Positions 1 through 9,178 of a DNA stretch of 64,000 bases are shown piece by piece; the stretch's first letter is position 1; each line of letters opens with the position of its first letter. Both the position numbers and the translations under genes were made by a program. Source of the stretch: Vreelandella olivaria (GTDB taxonomy: Bacteria > Pseudomonadota > Gammaproteobacteria > Pseudomonadales > Halomonadaceae); NCBI RefSeq assembly GCF_023507745.1, contig NZ_JALPZO010000020.1, forward strand, positions 57,019-121,018, in the 5' to 3' direction. The notes below the pieces were generated by a model, which saw only the letters and a list, made by a program, of their open reading frames with translations, ran no database searches and was not told where the DNA came from.

Positions 1-1
1 G

Positions 2-313
2 CAACACACTCGTAACCACGGCCCTACCATAGCAAGCACCCTTCCCGCCGTAGCCGAAAGATCCCCACCGGCCATCAGCCAACACCTTCATGCGGCGGCA
101 CTGCTGGGAACACTTGCGCTCCTGCCAAACATTGTTCAATGGCTGGGCTTCTTCCCTGCTGCGCTTTCCGTCGCGACGCCCTGGCTGGTCTGGCTGGGCT
201 ACCGACGCACCCGACGGTTCGCCCAGGCCGTGCTGCTGGGTTGTCTGATATCCAGCCTGCTATGTCTCAGCCTCTATCTGATCTTTATCACACTGCTTGA
301 CGTCCCTTTGTGA
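2..313 (+). CDS. TctB-like small membrane subunit of a tripartite tricarboxylate transporter, C-terminal part (5' end outside window)
   Basis: The reading frame is open from the window edge to the TGA at 311-313 and encodes about 103 residues, so only the 3' part of the gene is present. The translated part contains two or three hydrophobic stretches separated by a short basic loop with YRRTRR, which fits the small four-helix membrane subunit (TctB family) of tripartite tricarboxylate transporters. The call rests mainly on position: the gene ends 22 bases before a clear tctA, and tctB directly precedes tctA in these operons. In this family the small subunit partners TctA in the inner membrane, and a periplasmic TctC protein captures the carboxylate. 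No TctC is visible; it may lie upstream of the window. Confidence 0.6.
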   Translation, partial: QHTRNHGPTIASTLPAVAERSPPAISQHLHAAALLGTLALLPNIVQWLGFFPAALSVATPWLVWLGYRRTRRFAQAVLLGCLISSLLCLSLYLIFITLLDVPL

Positions 314-335
314 TGCCCCAGTGCAGGAGCCGAAC

Positions 336-1856
336 ATGCTGATTGAAAGTTTTATGTCTGCCCTGATAGAGACACTGCTTTCCCCCTGGGGATTGTTACT
401 CGCCGCGCTGGGTGCACTACTAGGCATTATCCTCGGGGCACTGCCAGGCGTCAGTTCTACGATGGCGCTGGCCATTTTGTTACCACTGAGCTTCAGCATG
501 GATGCCCATCTGGCAATCCTATTCCTGCTGTGCGTCTTTGTCGCCAGCGTTTACGGAGGCTCGATATCCGCCATTCTGATCAATATTCCAGGCACCCCAG
601 GCGCCATTGTGACCCAACTGGACGGCCATCCAATGGCCAAGGCAGGCAAAGCCAGAGAAGCACTAGTGTATGCACTGGTTGCCTCCACGGTAGGTGGCGC
701 CTTTGGTCTGGGCCTGCTGGTGATGACTGCCCCCCTGCTCGCAACCGTCGCCATGAGCTTCCGCAGCCCTGAATTCGCTGCTGTCGCCGTTTTCGGGTTG
801 GTACTGCTGGCTTATGCTTCCCCCGGCACTACCGTTCGCGGCTTGCTGGTCGGTGCCATTGGCCTGATATGCGGCATGGTCGGTTTCGATACGTTAACCG
901 ATGTTCCACGCTTCACTTTCGACACCCGCACCTTACAGGGGGGCGTGGAGCTGGTGCCGCTCTGCGTAGGATTATTTGGCCTGGCGGAAGTGCTTAAACA
1001 TCTCCACGCTTCCCACCAGGCCGCGCCTGCGGTCAGCATACAGGCGACGCAGCGCTCCCAGCTGAAAGTGCGGGCACTGCTAAAACGTTGGAAATCCATG
1101 CTACGGGGGTCACTGATTGGTGCCTTTGTTGGCGCTATCCCTGCCGCCGGTTCGGCCATCGCTGTCGCGATTGCCTACGCCCAGGAAGTGCGTTTTTCCA
1201 AACACCCTGAACAGTTCGGACAGGGTGCCGTTGAAGGAGTGGTCGCCCCGGAGGCCGCCAACAGTTCGAGCATTGGAGGCACCATGATTCCCATGATGAC
1301 ACTGGGCGTACCAGGGGATGCCATCACGGCGGTGCTGATGGGGTCGCTATTGATTCATGGTTTACGACCGGGGCCGATGCTATTTGCTGAAAACCCCCAC
1401 ATTGTTTCCAGCATCTATGCAGGCTTTTTTATCGCGCTGCTGCTAACCCTCATCATTGGCCTTCTGCTGATGCGCTGGCTTCCCCTGATTCTGCGTATTC
1501 CTTCCCATGTGCTACTGATCGGCATTGCCCTGCTCTGCGTTGTCGGCGCCTATGCTATCCGCAACAGCATGGCCGATGTGTATATCATGCTGTTTTTCGG
1601 AGCACTGGGGTATTTGCTACACCTGTTATCGCTGCCCAGCGCACCGCTGGCGTTCGGCCTGATTCTGGGGCCACTGCTGGAAGAGAACCTGCGCCGCAGT
1701 CTGATTCTTGGGCGTGGCTCCTGGGATATTTTCCTACACAGTCCAATTGCCATGAGCCTCTTTGCTCTGTCGATCTTTGCCACTGCCCTACCGTTACTGG
1801 CCCCTCTGTGGGTGCGCCTGAAAAGCGACCTCCAGCGCATGAAGGTGCCTTTTTGA
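336..1856 (+). CDS. tctA: Tripartite tricarboxylate transporter large permease, TctA family
   Basis: This is a 506-residue polytopic membrane protein, the normal length for TctA, with about ten to twelve hydrophobic segments. Two family hallmarks are visible: an N-terminal glycine/proline motif (GALPGVSSTMALAILLPLSF) and a central LGVPGDAITAVLMGSLLIHG segment followed by RPGP. TctA is the transport subunit that moves citrate-like or other carboxylates with a cation gradient, using a periplasmic TctC receptor. I chose the ATG at 336 because AGGAG lies 6 bases upstream at 325-329; a longer frame opens at 297 but overlaps the tctB-like gene. The substrate cannot be read from the sequence. The downstream molybdenum hydroxylase and MarR gene suggest uptake of an aromatic or heterocyclic carboxylate, which is inference only. 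Confidence 0.92.
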   Translation: MLIESFMSALIETLLSPWGLLLAALGALLGIILGALPGVSSTMALAILLPLSFSMDAHLAILFLLCVFVASVYGGSISAILINIPGTPGAIVTQLDGHPMAKAGKAREALVYALVASTVGGAFGLGLLVMTAPLLATVAMSFRSPEFAAVAVFGLVLLAYASPGTTVRGLLVGAIGLICGMVGFDTLTDVPRFTFDTRTLQGGVELVPLCVGLFGLAEVLKHLHASHQAAPAVSIQATQRSQLKVRALLKRWKSMLRGSLIGAFVGAIPAAGSAIAVAIAYAQEVRFSKHPEQFGQGAVEGVVAPEAANSSSIGGTMIPMMTLGVPGDAITAVLMGSLLIHGLRPGPMLFAENPHIVSSIYAGFFIALLLTLIIGLLLMRWLPLILRIPSHVLLIGIALLCVVGAYAIRNSMADVYIMLFFGALGYLLHLLSLPSAPLAFGLILGPLLEENLRRSLILGRGSWDIFLHSPIAMSLFALSIFATALPLLAPLWVRLKSDLQRMKVPF

Positions 1857-1864
1857 TGAACCGC

Positions 1865-2347
1865 TTAGGAGGCAGGGTCCGCATTCATCTTTTCCAGCAG
1901 ATGCATCAAAGCAACCCGCTCTGCCGGATTCAGGTTGCGCATCGTCTGATCGCTGATCAGCTTGGCATTAGGCACCATGTCTTCAACCAGCACTGCGCCT
2001 GGCTCGGTAATCACGACCATGACTTTGCGCTGATCCTTGGGGTCGGTGGTCAACGTAATCCATCCACGGGCTTTGAGTCGTTTGATCACGCCGCGGATTG
2101 TCGCCGGATCAATGGCCGTGGCATTAACAATATCCGTCAACGAACTTGGGCCTCTTTCCATCACCGTACACAGGGTCACGAACTGAATAGCCGTCAATTG
2201 CTTGTCACAGCTATGGCGCTGAAAGATGGCAATATGCCGCTGATACGCCTTGCGCAACAGATGCCCCACCTGCTCAGAAAAGTCATACCCCTGCTCATAC
2301 GGGGTCGGGTGCTCATTGGCGGCGCGCACAGAACTGTCCTTTATCAT
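1865..2347 (-). CDS. MarR-family transcriptional regulator
   Basis: The 160-residue product has the MarR layout: an N-terminal helix for dimerisation, a central winged helix-turn-helix (about residues 50-115) with the DPKDQRKVMVVIT wing, and C-terminal helices. MarR proteins are usually repressors released by small, often aromatic, ligands. The frame extends upstream to 2440, but the ATG at 2345-2347 gives a normal MarR length and has AAGGA a short distance upstream. The gene is divergent from the molybdenum hydroxylase gene at 2582 and convergent with tctA, ending only 8 bases after tctA stops. Control of the hydroxylase/xdhC operon and possibly the transporter is the likely role. The ligand is unknown. 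Confidence 0.85.
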   Translation of the reverse strand: MIKDSSVRAANEHPTPYEQGYDFSEQVGHLLRKAYQRHIAIFQRHSCDKQLTAIQFVTLCTVMERGPSSLTDIVNATAIDPATIRGVIKRLKARGWITLTTDPKDQRKVMVVITEPGAVLVEDMVPNAKLISDQTMRNLNPAERVALMHLLEKMNADPAS

Positions 2348-2581
2348 TCCATATCCTTGGCAAGTGAACGAGAAATGAGGGCGGGCATAGTGCCGGAGAG
2401 TCAGCGGTGAACGTAATGAATACACTGAAACTTGATGCACTTAGCTACCCGTCAGGCTTGAAGGCCGTCCTATTAGGCCCCCTGCATTTATGGTGTACAC
2501 ATTATAATTTTATATTAGACTCGGGCAAGCTCTCTTCGTGGTATGTGCCCGATCACAACCAACTTGAACAAGGAGGCACAC
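2348..2581. promoter_or_regulatory. Divergent promoter region between the MarR regulator and the molybdenum hydroxylase gene
   Basis: This 234-base gap must hold the promoters of both genes. An AT-rich block around 2501-2517 contains TATAAT at 2503-2508 and reads as an imperfect palindrome, which could serve as a -10 element and MarR operator. No good -35 box sits 17 bases upstream, so the promoter call is weak. A strong Shine-Dalgarno (AAGGAGG, 2570-2576) precedes the hydroxylase ATG at 2582. Confidence 0.45.
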
Positions 2582-4843
2582 ATGAAATCCTATGACCGAC
2601 AGTCACTTCTGTATGGAGAAGACCTTCTTGTTGTTTACAGAGACCCGGTCATCACCCCCACGCCAGCACCAGGACAACCCGGTACACGCTCGGATTTTGT
2701 ACCCACAGAACCCGAGCTGTTTATTGCGATACTGAACAGTGGGCACGTTATTGCCTTTAACGGCCATGTTGATCTGGGTACCGGCATTCGCACATCGCTC
2801 TCCCAAATTGTCGCCGAAGAGCTTGAGGTGCCTTTAGCTTCCGTGACCATGGTACTGGGTGACCCCTTCGAGGTACCCAACCAAGGCCCCACCATCGCCA
2901 GCGCCACCATCCAGATAACCGCGGAACCGCTGCGCCGGGCAGCAGCACAGGCGCGGGAGTACTTATTGTCACTGGCGAGCCAACATTTCAACATGCCTGC
3001 GGACACTTTACGTTGCCGCGAGGGACAGGTTGCTCCCGTAGACGCCAGTCAGTCGGCCATAGGCTACGGTGAATTACTGAGCGGTAAACGGCATGCCCTG
3101 AAGCTGGCCGACACGGTTGTACTGAAACAGGCCAAGCACTACACCCTGGTGGGCAAAGCGGCACCGCGGGTGGATATTCCTGACAAGGCTACCGGACGCC
3201 TGACCTTCGTACATGATCTCAGGGTGCCCAATATGCTGCATGGCCGGGTTATCCGCCCGCCCTATAGCGGCCATGACCGGGGAGCATTCGTAGGCAATAG
3301 CCTGCTATCTGTCGATGAAACGACTGTTATTAATATGCCGGGCGTGATTAAGGTAGTGGTCATCGGCGACTTTGTTGGTGTAGTGGCAAAAAGAGAAGAA
3401 CAGGCAGCCGAGGCAGCGAAGCACCTGAAAGTCACCTGGCGCCATCCTGATGGCCTGCCGGATTTGTCCGATATCGCCCGAGCCCTGGATGCGTTACCGG
3501 CCCAGCGCCGCCTGCTTCTCGAAGAGGGTGATATTGCGAAGACGCTGCAAAGTGCCCATTACCGCGTTCAACGCACTTACCTCTGGCCTTTTCAGCTTCA
3601 TGGCTCCATCGGCCCCTCATGCTCGGTTGCCGATTGGCAGAATAACCAACTGCATGTATGGTCCGGCACCCAGAACCCCCACAGCTTAAGAGCGGACTTG
3701 TCACGCCTGATGGCGTTGGATGAGGGCGCCATCACCATTACCAGAATGGAGGCTTCCGGCTGCTATGGCCGTAACTGCGCTGATGATGTAGGTGCCGATG
3801 CGGCCCTTTTGTCCCGGGCGGTGGGATGCCCTGTGCGGGTTCAGCTGACTCGCGAGCAGGAACACCTCTGGGAGCCCAAGGGAGCCGCCCAGCGTATGGA
3901 TGTGGAGGCGGGTATCGATAACCAGGGCAACCTCTCTGGCTACCGCTTTGTCTCACGCTACCCTTCCAATAATGCACCTACCCTGGCATTGCTGCTGACC
4001 GGTCAGGAAGCGCCCAGTGACATCCCCTTTCAAATGGGGGACCGAACCTCCGTTCCCCCCTATCACTATCCCCATCGGAGCATCGCCTGTGATGATGTTC
4101 CCACACTCGTTCGTGCTTCCTGGTTACGCGGCGTTTCCGCCCTTCCTAACGCCTTCGCCCATGAAAGCGTGATAGATGAACTCGCTTATGCCGCCCAGCA
4201 AGACCCGGTGGCCTATCGGCTGGCGCAATTGCGCGACACCCGTGCCATAGCGCTTATTGAAGCATTAGCCGAACGAGCCAACTGGCAACCTCGGGTTGCC
4301 TGCTCGTTCCCCCAGGACGCTGCTGACTGGCTTTATGGACGCGGTTTCGCCTATGCCCAATACGTGCATAGTAAATTTCCAGGCTTCGGAGCCGCTCTGG
4401 CAGCCTGGGTTGTCGAACTCAAAGTACACCGTGGCAGTGGCAAAATCGTGATTGAGAGGGTGCTTGTTGGGCAGGACGCCGGGCTGATGGTCAATCCATC
4501 GGGCGTGCGCCATCAGGTACATGGCAATATTATTCAAACGCTTGGGCGCACGCTGAAAGAGCGGGTGACGTTCGAGGATGGCTTGCCGACCAGCCGTGAA
4601 TGGGGAGGCTACCCGCTATTACGTTTTTCCGAGTTACCCGATATTCAGCTTATGCTGCTTGATCGACCCGACCAGCCCCCGCTGGGAGTGGGTGAGTCCA
4701 CATCGCTGCCTGGAGCACCGGCCATCGCCAATGCCCTGTTTGATGCGACCGGTATACGCTTCACCCAACCACCGTTTACACCTGAAACGGTGCGACAACA
4801 CTTGACTCAGCGTGTTGAACGTTCTGCACAGGTGGCAATGTAA
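2582..4843 (+). CDS. Molybdenum hydroxylase large subunit (xanthine dehydrogenase / aldehyde oxidase family, NicB/IorB-like)
   Basis: The 753-residue product is the molybdopterin-cytosine-dinucleotide binding subunit of a xanthine dehydrogenase-type enzyme, which hydroxylates N-heterocycles or oxidises aldehydes with water as oxygen donor. The order follows the IorB/NicB type: an N-terminal NGHVDLGTGIRTSLSQIVAE segment, an a/b-hammerhead region near residues 180-300, a central EASGCYGRN motif, and a C-terminal GVGES motif whose Glu matches the catalytic base. Unlike Pseudomonas NicB, no C-terminal cytochrome c domains are present. The start at 2582 has AAGGAGG 5 bases upstream. It is followed by xdhC in a TAATG overlap. 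No [2Fe-2S] small subunit or FAD subunit gene is next to it, which is unusual. Substrate is not predictable. Confidence 0.88.
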   Translation: MKSYDRQSLLYGEDLLVVYRDPVITPTPAPGQPGTRSDFVPTEPELFIAILNSGHVIAFNGHVDLGTGIRTSLSQIVAEELEVPLASVTMVLGDPFEVPNQGPTIASATIQITAEPLRRAAAQAREYLLSLASQHFNMPADTLRCREGQVAPVDASQSAIGYGELLSGKRHALKLADTVVLKQAKHYTLVGKAAPRVDIPDKATGRLTFVHDLRVPNMLHGRVIRPPYSGHDRGAFVGNSLLSVDETTVINMPGVIKVVVIGDFVGVVAKREEQAAEAAKHLKVTWRHPDGLPDLSDIARALDALPAQRRLLLEEGDIAKTLQSAHYRVQRTYLWPFQLHGSIGPSCSVADWQNNQLHVWSGTQNPHSLRADLSRLMALDEGAITITRMEASGCYGRNCADDVGADAALLSRAVGCPVRVQLTREQEHLWEPKGAAQRMDVEAGIDNQGNLSGYRFVSRYPSNNAPTLALLLTGQEAPSDIPFQMGDRTSVPPYHYPHRSIACDDVPTLVRASWLRGVSALPNAFAHESVIDELAYAAQQDPVAYRLAQLRDTRAIALIEALAERANWQPRVACSFPQDAADWLYGRGFAYAQYVHSKFPGFGAALAAWVVELKVHRGSGKIVIERVLVGQDAGLMVNPSGVRHQVHGNIIQTLGRTLKERVTFEDGLPTSREWGGYPLLRFSELPDIQLMLLDRPDQPPLGVGESTSLPGAPAIANALFDATGIRFTQPPFTPETVRQHLTQRVERSAQVAM

Positions 4844-5811
4844 TGCAGCATCTCGATTTACAGGTGATCGAACGAGCACTGCAATGGGCCAACCAGGGAC
4901 AGCCGCTATGGCTATGTACGGTATTGGCAACGTTTGGCTCTGCACCCAGAGAGCCTGGCGCCATGATGGTGGCTTGCTCTGCCCAGGAGCACACCGGCTC
5001 GCTATCAGGAGGGTGTGTCGAAGAGGATTTCCTGACACGGCTGCATAATGGGGAGTTTTCAGACCCGGTTCAGGTCATTCACTACGGCGGAGGCGAAGGG
5101 GCCAGTCAGGTGCAGCTACCCTGTGGAGGCCGCCTGGATGTATTGGTGGAGTATCTGAAACCCAATGAGTCCACCCTTACCCACCTGGAGGTCATACACG
5201 CCACCCTGCTGGGGCGCCACCCCCTGATTCGCCGCATCAAGCTGGATGGCAGCGGCAGAAACTTGCTACCCGCCGATGCACCAGGGCCTGCTGTCACGCG
5301 GGATGCCCACACGGTGGCTATCCGCATAGGCCCTGCATTACGGCTGGTCATTGCGGGTATTTCAGCCATTGCCACCCCCTGCGCCCTGTTCGCCACTTCC
5401 CTTGGCTTTGAAGTTATCGTTTGCGACCCACGGGACGATATCCGGCGGCGGTTCGCCGCTCCAGGCGTGGAAGTTCAGGCAGTGCATCCCGCCACCTTTA
5501 TCGCCTCCGGTGGTTGCCATGCCGGTACTGCGGTGGTGGCGCTTACCCATGACCCCCGCCTGGACGACCTGGTGATGATGGAAGCGGTACGTACCGATGC
5601 GTTTTATATTGGCGTGATGGGTTCGACAGCGAACTCTCACAAACGGGCCGAACGACTGCAACGCTCTGGAGGGCTGAGTGAAGCACAGCTACAACGCATC
5701 ACCATGCCAATCGGCCTGGCACTGGGCAGTAAAACACCGGCTGAAATTGCCCTGGCGGTGATGGCCGATATCGTACGAACCCACCGTGGCAAACACCGCC
5801 AGGAGCTGTAG
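4843..5811 (+). CDS. xdhC: XdhC/CoxI-family molybdenum cofactor maturation factor
   Basis: The 322-residue protein has the two XdhC/CoxI domains: an N-terminal domain with GSAPREPGAMM (residues 32-42) and GGCVEEDF (56-63), and a C-terminal Rossmann-like domain beginning near residue 165 (LVIAGISAIA) with the later GVMGS motif. XdhC proteins bind and sulfurate molybdenum cofactor and deliver it to molybdenum hydroxylases. The ATG overlaps the stop of the hydroxylase gene (TAATG), so the two are translationally coupled and this is the hydroxylase's dedicated chaperone. The usual GAGH of the Rossmann glycine loop reads GISA here. Confidence 0.9.
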   Translation: MQHLDLQVIERALQWANQGQPLWLCTVLATFGSAPREPGAMMVACSAQEHTGSLSGGCVEEDFLTRLHNGEFSDPVQVIHYGGGEGASQVQLPCGGRLDVLVEYLKPNESTLTHLEVIHATLLGRHPLIRRIKLDGSGRNLLPADAPGPAVTRDAHTVAIRIGPALRLVIAGISAIATPCALFATSLGFEVIVCDPRDDIRRRFAAPGVEVQAVHPATFIASGGCHAGTAVVALTHDPRLDDLVMMEAVRTDAFYIGVMGSTANSHKRAERLQRSGGLSEAQLQRITMPIGLALGSKTPAEIALAVMADIVRTHRGKHRQEL

Positions 5812-6024
5812 TGACCGAAATGTACCGATGGTAACAACCAGGCAATAACCACAGAGTAATGATGATACAACAGCTAAAAAACCGGAGTACCTACCATTCA
5901 CTATCAAATTAATCTGCTATCTGCTGTTAATAACCTTAAGTAATAAAAATATGCGTACTGCCCATTGATGGGAGGGTTCTCCCTTCACCCATTAATGCTC
6001 ATCCTACCTAAATAGAGGCATCCG

Positions 6025-8007
6025 ATGATCAGGTTTTCTCGTTTCTCCCTGACACAAAAACTACTCGCTGCTGTGGCACTTCCGCTGCTGATAGTGGCAC
6101 TCATACTTGGCCTGATCGTTAATCAGCAGCTCAATCATGCCATTTCTGGAATGATCGACAACGCCAGTACCCGCCAGGTGGCAGCCCGCGCTGATGAAGT
6201 CAGCCGCTGGATTACCGGCTACCGAAACTGGATTGATGTCCTGGCGCAGGACGAACGCCTATCTGCAGACGTCCCTCTCTCCGAACACCTTGGATGGTTA
6301 GAGAAGCGCTACCCTCCCGGTGGCACTATCGAGTCACTGTTCTTCACTGACGCCACCGGGGCGACGCTGACCCATGCCGATGTGCGCCTCGAAATTGCCG
6401 AGCGCGGCTATTTTAAAACACTGGTGAGCGACGGCACCGCCGACAGCCTGTTGACGGACCCGGTTGTCTCAATGGTCAGTGGGCTGCCTACCGCCATCGT
6501 GGCGGATACGGTCTTCGATGAGCGTGGTAACCGTGCTGGCCTGTTAGGTATTACCGTTTCCATGGCAGCAGTTTCTGATGTGACCTCCTCCATTAATGTT
6601 GGCGAAGGGAGCTATGGCTGGCTGATTGACAGCAGCGGCACGGTGATTGCCCATCCCAATGAGGCGTATCGCATGAACCTGAACTATACCGACGCCGATA
6701 GCCAGGGCTACCAGGGTATGAACGCCTTGAGCCAGGAAATGCTCAGCGGTCAGCCAGGCTCTGGTGAAATCACCCTTCCCAATGGTGAACGTAACGTCGT
6801 AATGTGGAACCCGGTAGAGGGCACCTCCTGGGTGGTGGGTGTCACGGTTCCTGTTAGCGCCTTTACCACCGTGACCAGTAACCTGCTGACATCGCTACTG
6901 GTGGCAGGCACACTCCTGCTGGCTATTTTGCTGGTCATCGTCGGCTATGCCACCCGGCGCGCCCTCGCCCCTATCAAGCAGACGTCGCGGGCGATGGCCG
7001 GTATCTCCGAAGGCAAGGGAGACCTGACCCGCCGCCTGGAAGCCAAAACCAACGATGAAATCGGCGATCTCGCCCACGCCTTCAATGCTTTTGTCGAACG
7101 CATGCAGTCTACACTGATTGAAGTGCGCGGTAGCGCCCGTACTGTATTGGCAGGTGCCAGTCACATGGCCGATGGCACGCACGAGCTCTCATCCCGCACA
7201 GAGCAGGCGGCCGCCAACCTTCAGGAAACATCGGCCTCCATGGAGCAGATTCACTCCACCGTGGCGCACACCGCCCAGGCTTCCGAGCAAGCCAACGGGC
7301 TGGCTATTGAAGCGGCAGGGGCCTCCCAGCGCGGTACGGAATCCATGGCAGAAATGGAAACCAAGATGGCGGCTATTGGCGAGTCATCCCATAAGATCAG
7401 CGATATCATCGGCCTGATCGACTCTATTGCCTTCCAAACCAACATTCTGGCCCTTAATGCCTCGGTGGAAGCAGCCAGGGCTGGTGAGCAAGGGCGCGGC
7501 TTTGCAGTGGTTGCCAATGAAGTACGCACTCTGGCAAGCCGTTCAGCGACAGCAGCCCAGGATATTCGTGCGCTAATAGATGTATCGGTGAACCATGCAC
7601 AAGAGGGTAATCAGATCGTCAAGGCAGCAGCACAACAGATGCAGGAAATTCACCGCGGCATCACTCAGGTTTCAGATGTGATTGGAGAAATCACGGCAGG
7701 CGCCCGTGAGCAAACATCCGGGATAGAGCAGGTGAATACGGCGGTTGCCGAAATGGATACCATGACCCAGCAAAATGCCGCCATGGTGAGCCAAAACGCC
7801 TCCCTTGCCGCCAAGATGCGAGAGAACGCCCAGCGCCTGGATCAATTGATGCAGGAATTTGTACTGGGTGAGCAGCACGCTGCCACCCATTCCCTGCCAT
7901 CAATGGCTACAAGGCAAACAGAGGCTCATCCCGTCACTTCCTCTCCACAGCCCAGCAAAGTGCTGGCCAGACACAAACAGCCTGAACCCGAGTGGGAAGA
8001 GTTTTAA
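6025..8007 (+). CDS. Methyl-accepting chemotaxis protein with dCache-type sensor and C-terminal tethering peptide
   Basis: This 660-residue chemoreceptor has a first transmembrane helix at about residues 13-35, a periplasmic double-Cache-like ligand domain to about 285, a second transmembrane helix near 287-309, a HAMP domain and a long signalling coiled coil. The hairpin tip that binds CheA/CheW is clear near residues 462-505 ([20 protein letters not shown]). Paired Gln/Glu sites on either side fit methylation helices. The protein ends in EWEEF, which resembles the NWETF-type pentapeptide that docks CheR and CheB. The gene stands alone, 213 bases after xdhC. The ligand is unknown; neighbours raise the possibility of a carboxylate or aromatic attractant. 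Confidence 0.93.
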   Translation: MIRFSRFSLTQKLLAAVALPLLIVALILGLIVNQQLNHAISGMIDNASTRQVAARADEVSRWITGYRNWIDVLAQDERLSADVPLSEHLGWLEKRYPPGGTIESLFFTDATGATLTHADVRLEIAERGYFKTLVSDGTADSLLTDPVVSMVSGLPTAIVADTVFDERGNRAGLLGITVSMAAVSDVTSSINVGEGSYGWLIDSSGTVIAHPNEAYRMNLNYTDADSQGYQGMNALSQEMLSGQPGSGEITLPNGERNVVMWNPVEGTSWVVGVTVPVSAFTTVTSNLLTSLLVAGTLLLAILLVIVGYATRRALAPIKQTSRAMAGISEGKGDLTRRLEAKTNDEIGDLAHAFNAFVERMQSTLIEVRGSARTVLAGASHMADGTHELSSRTEQAAANLQETSASMEQIHSTVAHTAQASEQANGLAIEAAGASQRGTESMAEMETKMAAIGESSHKISDIIGLIDSIAFQTNILALNASVEAARAGEQGRGFAVVANEVRTLASRSATAAQDIRALIDVSVNHAQEGNQIVKAAAQQMQEIHRGITQVSDVIGEITAGAREQTSGIEQVNTAVAEMDTMTQQNAAMVSQNASLAAKMRENAQRLDQLMQEFVLGEQHAATHSLPSMATRQTEAHPVTSSPQPSKVLARHKQPEPEWEEF

Positions 8008-8026
8008 CGTTTCGCGCTTAGCTGTT

Positions 8027-8056
8027 GGGTTCCGGGTGTTGGATCATCCGGAACCC
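8027..8056 (+). terminator. Inverted repeat after the chemoreceptor gene, likely terminator
   Basis: GGGTTCCGG at 8027-8035 is perfectly repeated in reverse complement at 8048-8056 with a 12-base loop. It lies between the chemoreceptor stop and the convergent LysR stop. No long T-tract follows on either strand, so termination efficiency is uncertain. Confidence 0.5.
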
Positions 8057-8102
8057 TATCACCATTTTCATACAACATATAAGCCACACAGCTAACCAAC
8101 GA

Positions 8103-9056
8103 CTAATCTGAATGGAAGTCGTAATATCCAGGTGTTGTCATACCGGGAATATACTGCTCAGAAATAAAATTACGGCATCGCAGGGCAAACGCCTCTACCA
8201 CTCTTGGCGGTTGTAGCCCTTTTAAAACCGCACATCCAATATATAAAGGGCGGTGCTGACCGGAGAGCTTGAGGCGAATCACCCGTTTGCCATCCTGGGA
8301 GAAATTGGCTTTGGGTCTTACATTGGCAATAGAGTATCCCAAACCGTTCGCGACCATAGAGCGCACAACTTCCAGCTGGTTTGAACATAACCTTATATTG
8401 GGGGTTTCCCCAATACTCGAAAACAGGCTAAGGAAATATTCCCGGCTATAGGGAAGATCAAGAAAAATCATCGGGAACTCTAAAAGGTCCGATATATGAA
8501 TGGTCGAAAATTCTGTCAGTGGATGGTGGTGCCCCACGATGACATGAGGCGGCAGACCAACTAGCGGAGTAAACTCCACATCTTCGAAAATATGCAAGTC
8601 ATATGTGATCGCAATATCAATCTGGGATCGCCGCAGCCCCTCCAGCAGCTCATCGTGATCGCCCTCTATCAAGGTAATTCGAACACCTGGAAACGCCTTC
8701 GCAAAGCCGTATACCACTTCAGGAGCAATCATGGGTGCCAATGAGTTGAAGCACCCCACCCGCAAAGGCCCCCTGACGGCATTCTGAGAGTCTGACGCCA
8801 GTGTATACAGGTTCTTCGCCTGTTCAACGATCAGCTTAGCCTCCTGCAATACAATGCTGCCAATAGGCGTTAATGAGACCCCTTGTGCATGATGGCGGAT
8901 GAAAAGCTGCACCCCCAATTCTGCCTCAATATGGGTAATGGCTGCGGAGATGGAAGGAGAAGAGACGTGAATTTTCTCAGAAGCTTTAATTATGCTGCTC
9001 TCTTCACCGCATGCGATGAAATATTCAAGTTGCCGGTGGGTTATTCTGCTTAGCAT
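8103..9056 (-). CDS. LysR-family transcriptional regulator next to the TRAP/racemase block
   Basis: The 317-residue protein has an N-terminal LysR helix-turn-helix (about residues 5-65; HRQLEYFIACGEESSIIKAS) and a C-terminal type 2 periplasmic-binding-like effector domain starting near residue 95. LysR proteins usually activate an adjacent operon on binding a pathway metabolite. The gene is in the same orientation as the upstream dctM gene, separated by 122 bases, so it is not the classic divergent arrangement. It is the only regulator seen between 8 and 25 kb, which makes it the best candidate controller of the catabolic region. The effector is unknown. Confidence 0.9.
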   Translation of the reverse strand: MLSRITHRQLEYFIACGEESSIIKASEKIHVSSPSISAAITHIEAELGVQLFIRHHAQGVSLTPIGSIVLQEAKLIVEQAKNLYTLASDSQNAVRGPLRVGCFNSLAPMIAPEVVYGFAKAFPGVRITLIEGDHDELLEGLRRSQIDIAITYDLHIFEDVEFTPLVGLPPHVIVGHHHPLTEFSTIHISDLLEFPMIFLDLPYSREYFLSLFSSIGETPNIRLCSNQLEVVRSMVANGLGYSIANVRPKANFSQDGKRVIRLKLSGQHRPLYIGCAVLKGLQPPRVVEAFALRCRNFISEQYIPGMTTPGYYDFHSD

Positions 9057-9178
9057 AAGTATCTTATTTCCATAAAAACCATTTATGTTTAGTATTTGTT
9101 CTCACACTTAAAAATTAAAATCCCACCTCCTTACACCATTAACCTCATTTACTTAAATCAGCAAAACAAGCATAAAGA

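Noticed and set aside
5944..5967. Sigma-28 like promoter (TAAAAATA...GCCCATTG) upstream of the chemoreceptor gene
   Set aside because: The spacer is 8 bases instead of 11 and the -10 match is incomplete.
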